Shown here one piece after another: positions 1-5,505 of a DNA stretch of 5,782 nucleotides. Origin of the DNA: Bacteroidota bacterium (GTDB taxonomy: Bacteria > Bacteroidota > Bacteroidia > Bacteroidales > VadinHA17); NCBI GenBank assembly GCA_016868515.1, contig VGGM01000112.1, positions 1 to 5,782 on the forward strand, read 5' to 3'. A model generated the notes under the pieces. It had not been told where the DNA came from, made no database searches, and saw only the letters and a program-made list of their open reading frames with translations. The translations under genes were made by a program, and so were the position numbers. How positions within the stretch are numbered: the stretch's first letter is position 1; every line of letters begins with the position of its first letter.

Positions 1-190
1 TCTCCAGGCGGTTACTGCCCGGAATTTGTGTGGCAACCTTGTTCCTCTTCTCGTGGTACCGGTACACAAACCAGATCATAATAACGGTTAGGGCGACCAG
101 GAAAACAAGACTGATGCCCATTATTATGATGTAAGCCTTGTCGACCCCGGCGACAAAATTGGATGCTTCAAGACCTGCTGATCTGTACAT
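1..190 (-). CDS. coxB: Cytochrome c oxidase subunit II, N-terminal part (cut by window edge)
   Basis: This is the start of the subunit that carries the CuA centre and accepts electrons from cytochrome c for the heme-copper oxidase. Only the first 63 codons are present; the gene continues beyond base 1. The ATG is at 190-188, four bases after the stop of the subunit IV gene. What is visible is a short N-terminus (MYRSAGLEASNFVAGVDKAY), one membrane helix at about residues 19-42, a basic stretch (YRYHEKRNK), and PGSNRLE near residues 57-63, which matches the NxLE segment just before the second helix in subunit II. There is no lipobox or cleavable signal; the first helix acts as the anchor. The CuA motif and any fused cytochrome c domain (caa3 type) would lie outside the window, so they cannot be judged. 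The identification rests on the NRLE context plus the operon; confidence is good. Confidence 0.87.
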   Translation of the reverse strand, partial: MYRSAGLEASNFVAGVDKAYIIIMGISLVFLVALTVIMIWFVYRYHEKRNKVATQIPGSNRLE

Positions 191-194
191 GACT

Positions 195-491
195 CTACCG
201 GAATAAATAATCCAAAAAAGTAACAAATATTACAACCCCTATCATCAGAAAAACCCCCACTGCCATAATTGAGAACATTCTGTTATCGAACTTAAGGTGC
301 ATGAAATAGATAAGCACAAAAGCCGACTTAACCGTGGCCAGTAGCAGTGCAACGGCAATGGTTATAACCCCCAGATCGATTTGTGTTACCGCCACCGAGA
401 TACCTGTCATCAATATGAGAATGGCAAGTATTATCAGGTAGACTCTGTATGGCACAATATGATGGCTGCTGTTTTCCATACTTTCTGACAT
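195..491 (-). CDS. coxD: Cytochrome c oxidase subunit IV (small prokaryotic type)
   Basis: This small integral membrane subunit of the oxidase has a structural or assembly role and no cofactors of its own. The 98 residues form three membrane helices at about 15-36, 41-63 and 71-95. The hallmark of the prokaryotic subunit IV family is the segment around residues 52-67, ATVKSAFVLIYFMHLK, with Lys55 and the FMHLK end. Length is normal for the family. The ATG (491-489) directly abuts the TAA of the subunit III gene, with no bases between; a second ATG four codons later (479-477) is possible. No clear Shine-Dalgarno site is seen, so translation is probably coupled to the upstream gene. Its place between subunits III and II in an unbroken operon confirms the role. 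Confidence 0.9.
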   Translation of the reverse strand: MSESMENSSHHIVPYRVYLIILAILILMTGISVAVTQIDLGVITIAVALLLATVKSAFVLIYFMHLKFDNRMFSIMAVGVFLMIGVVIFVTFLDYLFR

Positions 492-1088
492 TTAGGTGAT
501 AAGATAAAACAGAGGGAAAAGGAAAATCCAGATCAGGTCGACAAGGTGCCAGTAGAGGCCGCTGTTCTCGTGCACGGAAAAATTGTCGTGTGTAATCCTG
601 TCCTTTGCAATATACCATATCACAAAACCGATAAAAACAAGTCCTATGACAATGTGCAGCGCGTGCAGTCCCGTCATAAAATAGTACAAACCGAAAAACA
701 GCACATCGCCATGGCCATACGACGCAAGGGTCTCCGAGCCTGGGTATATGCCATGTCCGATCTTCTCACCCCATTCAAAGTATTTATTTACCAGGAACAC
801 AAGGCCAAGCACAACGGTTGCGGTGAGTAGCGCCAGAGCCTGTTTTTTCTTTTGGTATTGAATGGCCGATATCGACATTGCTATGGTTGCACTGCTAGCC
901 AGCAGGATAATTGTGTTTATGGTTCCCAGGGCAACGTCGAGATGGGCGGCGGCCTGGTGGAACGCCTCGCGGTTCAGATACCGGTAAACCGAATAGACTA
1001 TAAAGAGCCCTGAGAAGAGCACCATCTCGGTAAACAGGAATAACCACATCCCTATTTTCGATCCCTCATCGTCTCTGTGAACTTCCAT
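492..1088 (-). CDS. coxC: Cytochrome c oxidase subunit III (five-helix form)
   Basis: This membrane subunit packs against subunit I, keeps the proton-uptake side of the oxidase stable and may guide oxygen. The 198 residues give five helices at about 12-36, 52-75, 85-104, 128-160 and 176-196. That is the short bacterial form lacking the first two helices of the seven-helix mitochondrial type. Family marks are the TEMVLFSGLF segment with Glu21, which corresponds to the carbodiimide-reactive glutamate; KYFEW with Glu105; GLHALHIVIG with His142 and His145; and YWHLVDLIWIFLFPLFYL at the C-terminus. The gene starts eight bases after the subunit I stop and its TAA touches the subunit IV start. No frame damage is seen. 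Confidence 0.95.
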   Translation of the reverse strand: MEVHRDDEGSKIGMWLFLFTEMVLFSGLFIVYSVYRYLNREAFHQAAAHLDVALGTINTIILLASSATIAMSISAIQYQKKKQALALLTATVVLGLVFLVNKYFEWGEKIGHGIYPGSETLASYGHGDVLFFGLYYFMTGLHALHIVIGLVFIGFVIWYIAKDRITHDNFSVHENSGLYWHLVDLIWIFLFPLFYLIT

Positions 1089-1096
1089 GGTTTTAT

Positions 1097-2686
1097 CTAC
1101 TTAATTACCGGTATTTCATCAAAATTCTCGAGCGGCGGAGGCGATGGTATCTTCCACTCCAGTCCCCTTCCACCCCATGGATCCGCCACAGCCGGAGCAC
1201 CTTTTCTGGCCGACCTGATGAGGTTGACAATTATCACCATGGCACCTGCAATCATAATAATTGCACCCAGGCTGGACAGGATATTCCCTCCGTGGAATGA
1301 CTCATCGTAATCGTAGTACCTGCGGGGCATCCCCTGCAGGCCCAGGTAGAACATCGGACCGTAAAGGCTCAGGAATCCTATGAAGAATATAATCCATCCG
1401 GTGTTTGCCCAGGCGGCATCATACATTCTGCCCCATATTTTTGGGAACCAATAGTGCATGGCTCCAAAAAACGCGAAGCCGGTTCCCCCGAAAACAATAA
1501 AATGGAAATGAGCCACAATGAAATGTGTATCGTGAACATGGACGTTTATTGCGACGGCGCCCTGCATAAGGCCCGATAAACCGCCGATCATAAATACAAA
1601 TATAAAGGAGAGGGCCCAGTAAAGAGGGGTTTCCATTCTTATTGAACCTTTGTAGAGCGTTGATATCCAGTTGAAAACCTTTATGGCGCTTGGTATGGCG
1701 ACCAGGAAGGTAAGTATTGAAAAGGCGAACAGGGCGGTGCCGCTCATGCCTGAGGTGAACATATGATGGCCCCAGACGAAGTAGCCGACGAACGCTATGG
1801 CCAGGGTAGAGCCGACAACGAATTTGTATCCGAAGATCTCCTTGCGTGCGAAAGTCGGTATGATCTCCGAAATGGCACCCATGGCAGGGAGTATCATGAT
1901 ATAAACCGCAGGATGGCTGTATATCCAGAAGAGATGCTGATAGAGTATCGGGTCGCCACCCAGGGCAGGATCGAAGAAGCCGATGTTGAAGAGGCGTTCT
2001 CCGGCAACCATGAGGAGGGTTATTCCGATAATGGGGGTGGCAAGGAGTTGTATCCAGGCCGTGCCGTAAAGGGTCCAGGGAAATATGGGCATTTTCAGCC
2101 ATCTCATTCCCGGGGCACGCATGCGGTGGATGGTGACAATAAAATTCAGCCCGGTGAGGATGGATGAGAAGCCCAGCACGAAAGCCCCGAATACGGCCGG
2201 AAGCATGTTGCCCGCAGTCTTGAAGCTGTAGGGTGCGTAGAAGGTCCATCCTGTGTCGGGAGGCCCGTCGCCGGTGAAGAGGGCAATGAGAACAAGGATG
2301 ATACCTGCGATATAGACCCACCACGACAGAAGGTTAAGTCGTGGAAATGCCACATCCTTTGCGCCGATCATGATGGGCAGAAAGAAGTTTCCGAAGACCG
2401 CCGGCAGCCCCGGTATCACAATCACAAAAATCATTATGATACCATGCAATGTAAAGGTGACATTGTACATCTGCGCCTCCATAATGGTCTTTCCTGGGGC
2501 GATAAGCTCAAGCTTCATAAGCAGGCCCAGGGTGGCACCAACCACAAAAAATGACATAATCGTATAGAGGTACAACAAGCCGATCCTCTTGTGATCGGTC
2601 GATAAAATCCATGCAAGAATACCTTTGTGCTTACCCTTGTACTCCAGGTAACTGGGTTCAGATGCATGCTTCGGTTCGCTTATCAT
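1097..2686 (-). CDS. coxA: Cytochrome c oxidase subunit I, A2-type heme-copper oxidase
   Basis: This is the catalytic subunit that reduces oxygen to water at a heme-CuB centre and pumps protons across the inner membrane. The 529 residues are typical in length and have about twelve helices. Visible ligands are His81 (LHGIIMIF) and His395 for the low-spin heme, His393 for the high-spin heme (HFHF), and His258, His307 and His308 for CuB. Tyr262 of HPAVY is the tyrosine cross-linked to His258. His385-Asp386 (HDTHF) match the magnesium-site residues. The K channel is represented by Ser333 and Lys336, and the D-channel entry by Asp111 (AKDVAFPRLN). The A1-type glutamate of HPEVY is Ala260 here, while Tyr256-Ser257 precede the motif. 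That YSHP pattern defines A2 oxidases, such as the caa3 enzymes of Rhodothermus and Thermus. The start codon abuts the SCO stop. Confidence 0.97.
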   Translation of the reverse strand: MISEPKHASEPSYLEYKGKHKGILAWILSTDHKRIGLLYLYTIMSFFVVGATLGLLMKLELIAPGKTIMEAQMYNVTFTLHGIIMIFVIVIPGLPAVFGNFFLPIMIGAKDVAFPRLNLLSWWVYIAGIILVLIALFTGDGPPDTGWTFYAPYSFKTAGNMLPAVFGAFVLGFSSILTGLNFIVTIHRMRAPGMRWLKMPIFPWTLYGTAWIQLLATPIIGITLLMVAGERLFNIGFFDPALGGDPILYQHLFWIYSHPAVYIMILPAMGAISEIIPTFARKEIFGYKFVVGSTLAIAFVGYFVWGHHMFTSGMSGTALFAFSILTFLVAIPSAIKVFNWISTLYKGSIRMETPLYWALSFIFVFMIGGLSGLMQGAVAINVHVHDTHFIVAHFHFIVFGGTGFAFFGAMHYWFPKIWGRMYDAAWANTGWIIFFIGFLSLYGPMFYLGLQGMPRRYYDYDESFHGGNILSSLGAIIMIAGAMVIIVNLIRSARKGAPAVADPWGGRGLEWKIPSPPPLENFDEIPVIK

Positions 2687-3463
2687 TTAATTAGCTTTTT
2701 TAGTCCTCTTTCTTCCAAGAAAAAGAAATCCTAACAGAACAATGGAAAAGAACACAATAAGAATCCCTGCTACCTTTGTTACGTTGAAGACAAACTGGTT
2801 ACCCTTTGAGTCGTACGAATAGCATATTGCAAGCAGCCTGTTTATGCTTGGACCGATTTTGCCGGAAGCAGCCTCTATAAGGGTAATTTTTATGTCAAAG
2901 GGAAGAAACTCTATACCCCTCAGATAGCGGGTAATCTTTCCATCCGCACCAAGGGCTATCAGTCCCGTCGGGTGTGAGTACTGGTTAACCACCCACTGGA
3001 AATTAAATCCGGCAGATTGTGTAAGTCTGGCAATATTGGCACTATCGGAAACAAAGAAGTGCCACCCTTCTGCCAGCTCCTTATTCTTCAGGCTCGACAC
3101 ATAGTTGGCCTTTTTCTGGATACCCATATTGATATTCTCGGTATGGTCGAAACTGATTGTGAGAATCTGGTAATCCTCACCAGGTTTCAGGTCGACCTGT
3201 TCGATGAATTTGGCGATGCCCCACATTAACGGACTGCAGGTGCCCGGGCATTGGAAATAAACCAGGTTCAGAATTGTAGGCTTCCCGAGAAGATCTTTCA
3301 TCAGAACCCTCTCTCCCTGTTCATTGATCAGACTCACATCAAGATCAACATACTCTCCCTGCTTTTCGTCAAACCCGATCTGTATTGGTATATCAGCCTG
3401 TCCAAAAGCCAGAACATGTACCAGGCAAAGAAACAATGCTGGAAAAAGGTGATTTCTTTTCAT
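2687..3463 (-). CDS. SCO1/SenC-family copper and thiol assembly protein
   Basis: SCO proteins have a thioredoxin fold facing the periplasm and help build the CuA site of oxidase subunit II, by copper delivery or by reducing its cysteines. I start it at the ATG at 3463-3461 (258 residues), because this gives a clean signal peptide: MKRN, then a hydrophobic stretch to about residue 21, with AFGQA near the cleavage site. The frame stays open upstream to an ATG at 3589, but that extension is not signal-like and runs into a terminator hairpin. The metal site is CPGTC, Cys72 and Cys76, with the distal His164 in YSHPTG. A C-terminal helix at about 229-249 followed by GRKRTKK is a second anchor, so the domain is held to the membrane from its C-terminus. 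It is the first gene of the cox operon; its TAA touches the subunit I ATG. Confidence 0.92.
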   Translation of the reverse strand: MKRNHLFPALFLCLVHVLAFGQADIPIQIGFDEKQGEYVDLDVSLINEQGERVLMKDLLGKPTILNLVYFQCPGTCSPLMWGIAKFIEQVDLKPGEDYQILTISFDHTENINMGIQKKANYVSSLKNKELAEGWHFFVSDSANIARLTQSAGFNFQWVVNQYSHPTGLIALGADGKITRYLRGIEFLPFDIKITLIEAASGKIGPSINRLLAICYSYDSKGNQFVFNVTKVAGILIVFFSIVLLGFLFLGRKRTKKAN

Positions 3464-3551
3464 GGTTTGCTGGTTGAATATTGAGTTATAAAAATAAGGA
3501 AAAAATGATATTCTGAATTCGTAAAAACTATGATGTTGAACAACCAGTGTC

Positions 3552-3574
3552 TTGTTTAGAATGTGTCTAAACAA
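3552..3574. promoter_or_regulatory. Perfect 9-bp inverted repeat, candidate operator upstream of the SCO-cox operon
   Basis: The arms TTGTTTAGA (3552-3560) and TCTAAACAA (3566-3574) are exact reverse complements around the five bases ATGTG. The site ends 88 bases upstream of the SCO start codon and lies just beyond the dismutase terminator. On the minus strand, a weak Bacteroidota-like -7 element, TAGTTTTT (3530-3523), would put the -33 region at the edge of this palindrome, where a dimeric regulator could block or help polymerase. Outer bases GTCTT (3549-3553) and AAGAC (3576-3580) extend the symmetry if a three-base insertion is allowed. I do not recognise the regulator family. It could instead be an RNA hairpin in the dismutase 3' region. 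Confidence 0.5.
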
Positions 3575-3575
3575 T

Positions 3576-3604
3576 AAGACCCGGAACAATATGTACCGGG
3601 TCTT
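3576..3604 (-). terminator. Rho-independent terminator of the superoxide dismutase gene
   Basis: A perfect 9-bp stem, AAGACCCGG (3576-3584) with CCGGGTCTT (3596-3604), encloses an 11-base loop. It lies 35 bases past the dismutase stop codon. Read on the minus strand the stem is preceded by a run of A and followed by a U-rich tail (ATTGTTT). On the plus strand it is followed by six T (3603-3608), so it could also stop transcription coming from the other direction. No plus-strand gene ends here, so I assign it to the dismutase. Confidence 0.75.
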
Positions 3605-3639
3605 TTTTATAAGCTGTTGCCTGAGCCCTGAGCTCTGCG

Positions 3640-4365
3640 TTACTTCTTCATTGCTGCCTCAAATCTTGCGTTGACATCACTCCAGTTAACCACGTTCCAG
3701 AATGCCTCAACATAGTCGGGGCGCTTGTTCTGGTATTTAAGATAGTATGCGTGTTCCCAAACGTCAAGCGACAGAATTGGAGTTCCCTTAACTGGTGAGA
3801 TATCCATCAGCGGATTGTCCTGGTTCGGGGTACTGCCTATTGCCAGCTTCTTTTCGGGGGCAACCACCAGCCAGGCCCAGCCGCTGCCAAAGCGTGTCTT
3901 GCCGGCATTTCCGAAAAGTTCCTTAAACTTATCGAACGATCCAAAGGTTTCATTGATTGCCTTCTCCAGGGAAGCTGATGGCTTGCCGCCGTTTGGACTG
4001 AGGTTATTCCAGAAAAGAATATGGTTATAGTAACCTCCTCCGTTATTTCTCACTGCATCCCCAAAAGTCGACATCTTCGCAAAAATCTGCTCGAGTGTCA
4101 TGTTTTCAGCCGCGGTTCCCTTTATGGCAGCCAGAAAGTTATTAAAGTAGGCAAGGTGATGCCTGTCATAATGAATCTCCATTGTCTGAGCATCAATGTA
4201 CGGTTCAAGTGCATTATATGCATACGGCAGGGCCGGAAACTCAAATTTTTCAGCATTGTTGTTCATAGCATTCTCCTCCATATTATTGAATGACAGTATG
4301 GCAAATACCAAAACGGCAGACGCCAGCCACATTCCGGTTTTTTTAATGATGTTACTTCGTTTCAT
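3640..4365 (-). CDS. Exported superoxide dismutase, manganese-type signature
   Basis: This enzyme converts superoxide to oxygen and hydrogen peroxide with a single Mn or Fe ion. From the ATG at 4365-4363 it has 241 residues. Residues 1 to about 30 are an extra N-terminus: MKRSNIIKK, then a hydrophobic helix at about 10-26. It looks like a Sec signal or uncleaved anchor with no lipobox cysteine, so the enzyme should work in the periplasm. The open frame extends to an ATG at 4410, but that only adds 15 residues before a good signal. Metal ligands are His65 (EIHYDRHH), His115 (YYNHILFW), Asp201 and His205 (DVWEHAYY); Tyr73 is the active-site tyrosine. Gly111 and Gln182 (TPNQDNPLM) are the Mn-type choices, whereas Fe-type enzymes place the glutamine before the second ligand. 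Tyr112 replaces the more usual His in GGGHxNH. It has its own terminator. Confidence 0.93.
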   Translation of the reverse strand: MKRSNIIKKTGMWLASAVLVFAILSFNNMEENAMNNNAEKFEFPALPYAYNALEPYIDAQTMEIHYDRHHLAYFNNFLAAIKGTAAENMTLEQIFAKMSTFGDAVRNNGGGYYNHILFWNNLSPNGGKPSASLEKAINETFGSFDKFKELFGNAGKTRFGSGWAWLVVAPEKKLAIGSTPNQDNPLMDISPVKGTPILSLDVWEHAYYLKYQNKRPDYVEAFWNVVNWSDVNARFEAAMKK

Positions 4366-4527
4366 GGTTTTACCTTTTCCATTAAACAAAATCAGGCCGA
4401 AAAGGTTCAAATCTGGTTGCCCTCATACAAAAAATATGATATTTGGTTAATTACTGAAATCCAAAAACTGAAATTTGCTATATTAGTGGGTTGAATTCCA
4501 TATAACCCCACTAAAACCAAAGGAAAA
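4366..4527. promoter_or_regulatory. Divergent intergenic region between superoxide dismutase and the HMA lipoprotein
   Basis: These 162 bases separate two genes transcribed away from each other, so both promoters should lie here. The middle part (about 4425-4485) is strongly AT-rich. TTTG occurs at 4442-4445 and GAAATTTG at 4470-4477 on the plus strand, resembling -33 and -7 elements. The 24-base spacing is longer than the usual 19-21, so I do not commit to a promoter position. For the minus strand there is no element pair with correct spacing. AAGGA at 4520-4524, just before the ATG at 4528, may serve as a ribosome binding site. An inverted repeat inside this region is listed separately. Confidence 0.45.
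4483..4514. repeat. Imperfect inverted repeat just upstream of the HMA lipoprotein start
   Basis: TTAGTGGG (4483-4490) and CCCACTAA (4507-4514) are exact reverse complements. The symmetry continues inward as TT with AA if one extra C (4506) is bulged, and the centre contains GAATTC. The element ends 13 bases before the start codon, so it is either an operator overlapping the promoter or transcript start, or a 5' leader hairpin that could hide the ribosome binding site. A metal-responsive regulator would fit the downstream gene, but this is inference from position only. Confidence 0.5.
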
Positions 4528-4896
4528 ATGAAACCCTTATTGCTCATTTCGTTGTTGATTATTGCCGCCCTGTCGATCACATCCTGCGGCACCAGGGGCC
4601 AGCAGGCCGAAGAGGCGACTGCTGCAGAAGCGGTAACCGAAGATGTTCACCTCCATTACGTGCAGATTGCTGTAACCGGCATGACCTGTGAGGGGTGTGA
4701 GAACACCGTGAAGGGTGCAATAGAAAAAGTTGCTGGTGTTCACAGTGCCAGTGCAACACATGCCGATGCCTATGCCCTTGCCGGGTATGCAGCCGGGGCG
4801 CCCGATACGGCGGCCCTCAGGCAGGCAATTGCCGGAGCCGGCTACACCGTCACCGGCATGAAATTCATTGGCCACGACCTTCCGAAGAAGGAGTAA
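4528..4896 (+). CDS. Lipoprotein with a heavy-metal-associated (HMA) domain
   Basis: HMA domains bind a soft metal ion, often Cu(I), through two cysteines and pass it to partner proteins. The 122 residues begin with a lipoprotein signal: MKPLLL, a hydrophobic core, then LSITSC with the lipidated Cys20. A short acidic, alanine-rich linker (residues 21-40) leads to one complete HMA domain at about 44-113. The metal site is GMTCEGC (Cys54 and Cys57), and GYTV near the end is the usual last strand. HMA proteins of this size are often cytoplasmic chaperones such as CopZ; here the lipid signal puts the domain on the periplasmic or outer-membrane side. Extra histidines (41, 43, 72, 78, 116) could add ligands. 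The second half of the domain is unusually rich in alanine. The metal and partner are not known; mercury or another metal is possible. Confidence 0.88.
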   Translation: MKPLLLISLLIIAALSITSCGTRGQQAEEATAAEAVTEDVHLHYVQIAVTGMTCEGCENTVKGAIEKVAGVHSASATHADAYALAGYAAGAPDTAALRQAIAGAGYTVTGMKFIGHDLPKKE

Positions 4897-4926
4897 AACT
4901 GAATACCTGAAACATAAGCCTGAAAA

Positions 4927-5298
4927 ATGAAAAAACTGACCATGGCCGGACGGTTCCTTTTCGCAATTCCATTTGCGGTATTCGGAATCAATCATTTTCT
5001 GATGCTCGACTATTACATGGGCATGCTTACTTCGTTCATTATGCCGCTGGGTGTATATACGATATTTCTGACCGGACTGCTGATGATAGGTGTAAGCATC
5101 AGCATAATGACACGGTGGTATGTAAGACAGGCTGCATACGTTCTGGCAGGTCTGCTCTTCCTGTTTATCGTTACTATACACATCCCTCATCTGTTGATTG
5201 AGGAAGAAAAAACCATTTACCTGATAACTCTCCTCAAGGATATTTCCCTTATGGGGGGTTCACTTATGATAGCAGGGGTATGCGGCGAAAAGAGCTGA
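4927..5298 (+). CDS. DoxX-like four-helix membrane protein
   Basis: The protein has 123 residues and four predicted membrane helices at about 8-25, 42-62, 68-88 and 96-118, with a short polar tail. The first helix with GRFLFAIPFAVFGINHF, the IHIPHL segment after helix three, and LLKDISLMGGSLMIAG in helix four are the pattern of the DoxX/DoxD-like family. The family is named after a subunit of an archaeal thiosulfate:quinone oxidoreductase, but most bacterial members have no proven reaction; links to redox balance and membrane oxidoreductases are reported for some. The gene begins 30 bases after the HMA lipoprotein stop on the same strand with no terminator between, so the two are probably co-transcribed. 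An in-frame ATG at 4942 is a less likely start. No cofactor motif is visible. Confidence 0.82.
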   Translation: MKKLTMAGRFLFAIPFAVFGINHFLMLDYYMGMLTSFIMPLGVYTIFLTGLLMIGVSISIMTRWYVRQAAYVLAGLLFLFIVTIHIPHLLIEEEKTIYLITLLKDISLMGGSLMIAGVCGEKS

Positions 5299-5320
5299 CA
5301 ATTTAAACTATCAGAGAGCA

Positions 5321-5351
5321 ATCGCCGCCGGCTGACGGCCGGGGCGGCAAT
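5321..5351 (+). terminator. GC-rich hairpin after the DoxX-like gene, possible terminator
   Basis: GCCGCC (5324-5329) pairs with GGCGGC (5343-5348), and GGC (5330-5332) with GCC (5338-5340), leaving two bulged G and a five-base loop. It begins about 25 bases after the DoxX-like stop, a fitting place for a terminator. There is no run of T on the plus strand afterwards, so it may act only weakly, protect the 3' end of the transcript, or depend on Rho. Base composition here is far richer in GC than the flanking intergenic sequence. Confidence 0.4.
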
Positions 5352-5429
5352 CCCGTTCCACAGGGCATGCTGTTCAGCTTTGTACTGTACCATTATTGCA
5401 ACCTTTAAATGTTATTTAGCGTCTTATTA

Positions 5430-5461
5430 TTTGCATCAGCAATTGAAATAGAATAATTTTG
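5430..5461 (+). promoter_or_regulatory. Bacteroidota-type housekeeping promoter
   Basis: TTTG (5430-5433) and TAATTTTG (5454-5461) match the -33 TTTG and -7 TAnnTTTG consensus of the Bacteroidota primary sigma factor, with a 20-base spacer, inside the normal 19-21 range. Transcription should begin a few bases after 5461, giving a leader of about 40 bases before the ATG at 5506. This is the clearest promoter in the window and independent support for the phylum assignment. Confidence 0.82.
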
Positions 5462-5505
5462 GAACATAATTGGCGTTTCTTTAACGTCTATAAACTGAAC
5501 AGACT

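Noticed and set aside
1763..2167. Plus-strand open frame opposite subunit I
   Set aside because: It is antisense to the most conserved part of coxA, and its product is charged with no domain or start signal.
1419..2324. Long open frame (301 codons) on the minus strand inside subunit I, in another frame
   Set aside because: It lies wholly within the conserved oxidase gene, and its product is low-complexity, rich in His, Pro and Arg, with no domain. It is a by-product of the coding bias of coxA.
3464..3589. Upstream extension of the SCO reading frame to an ATG at 3589
   Set aside because: The extension would start within the loop of the dismutase terminator and cover the palindrome, and it pushes the signal peptide to residue 43. 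The ATG at 3463 gives a proper signal peptide.
4366..4410. Upstream extension of the dismutase reading frame to an ATG at 4410
   Set aside because: It adds 15 residues ahead of a good signal sequence that begins with MKRSNIIKK; the start at 4365 is the simpler choice.
4537..5190. Open frame of 217 codons on the minus strand opposite the HMA lipoprotein and DoxX-like genes
   Set aside because: It is antisense to two genes with clear domains and signals, has no recognisable domain, and has no plausible promoter or start context.
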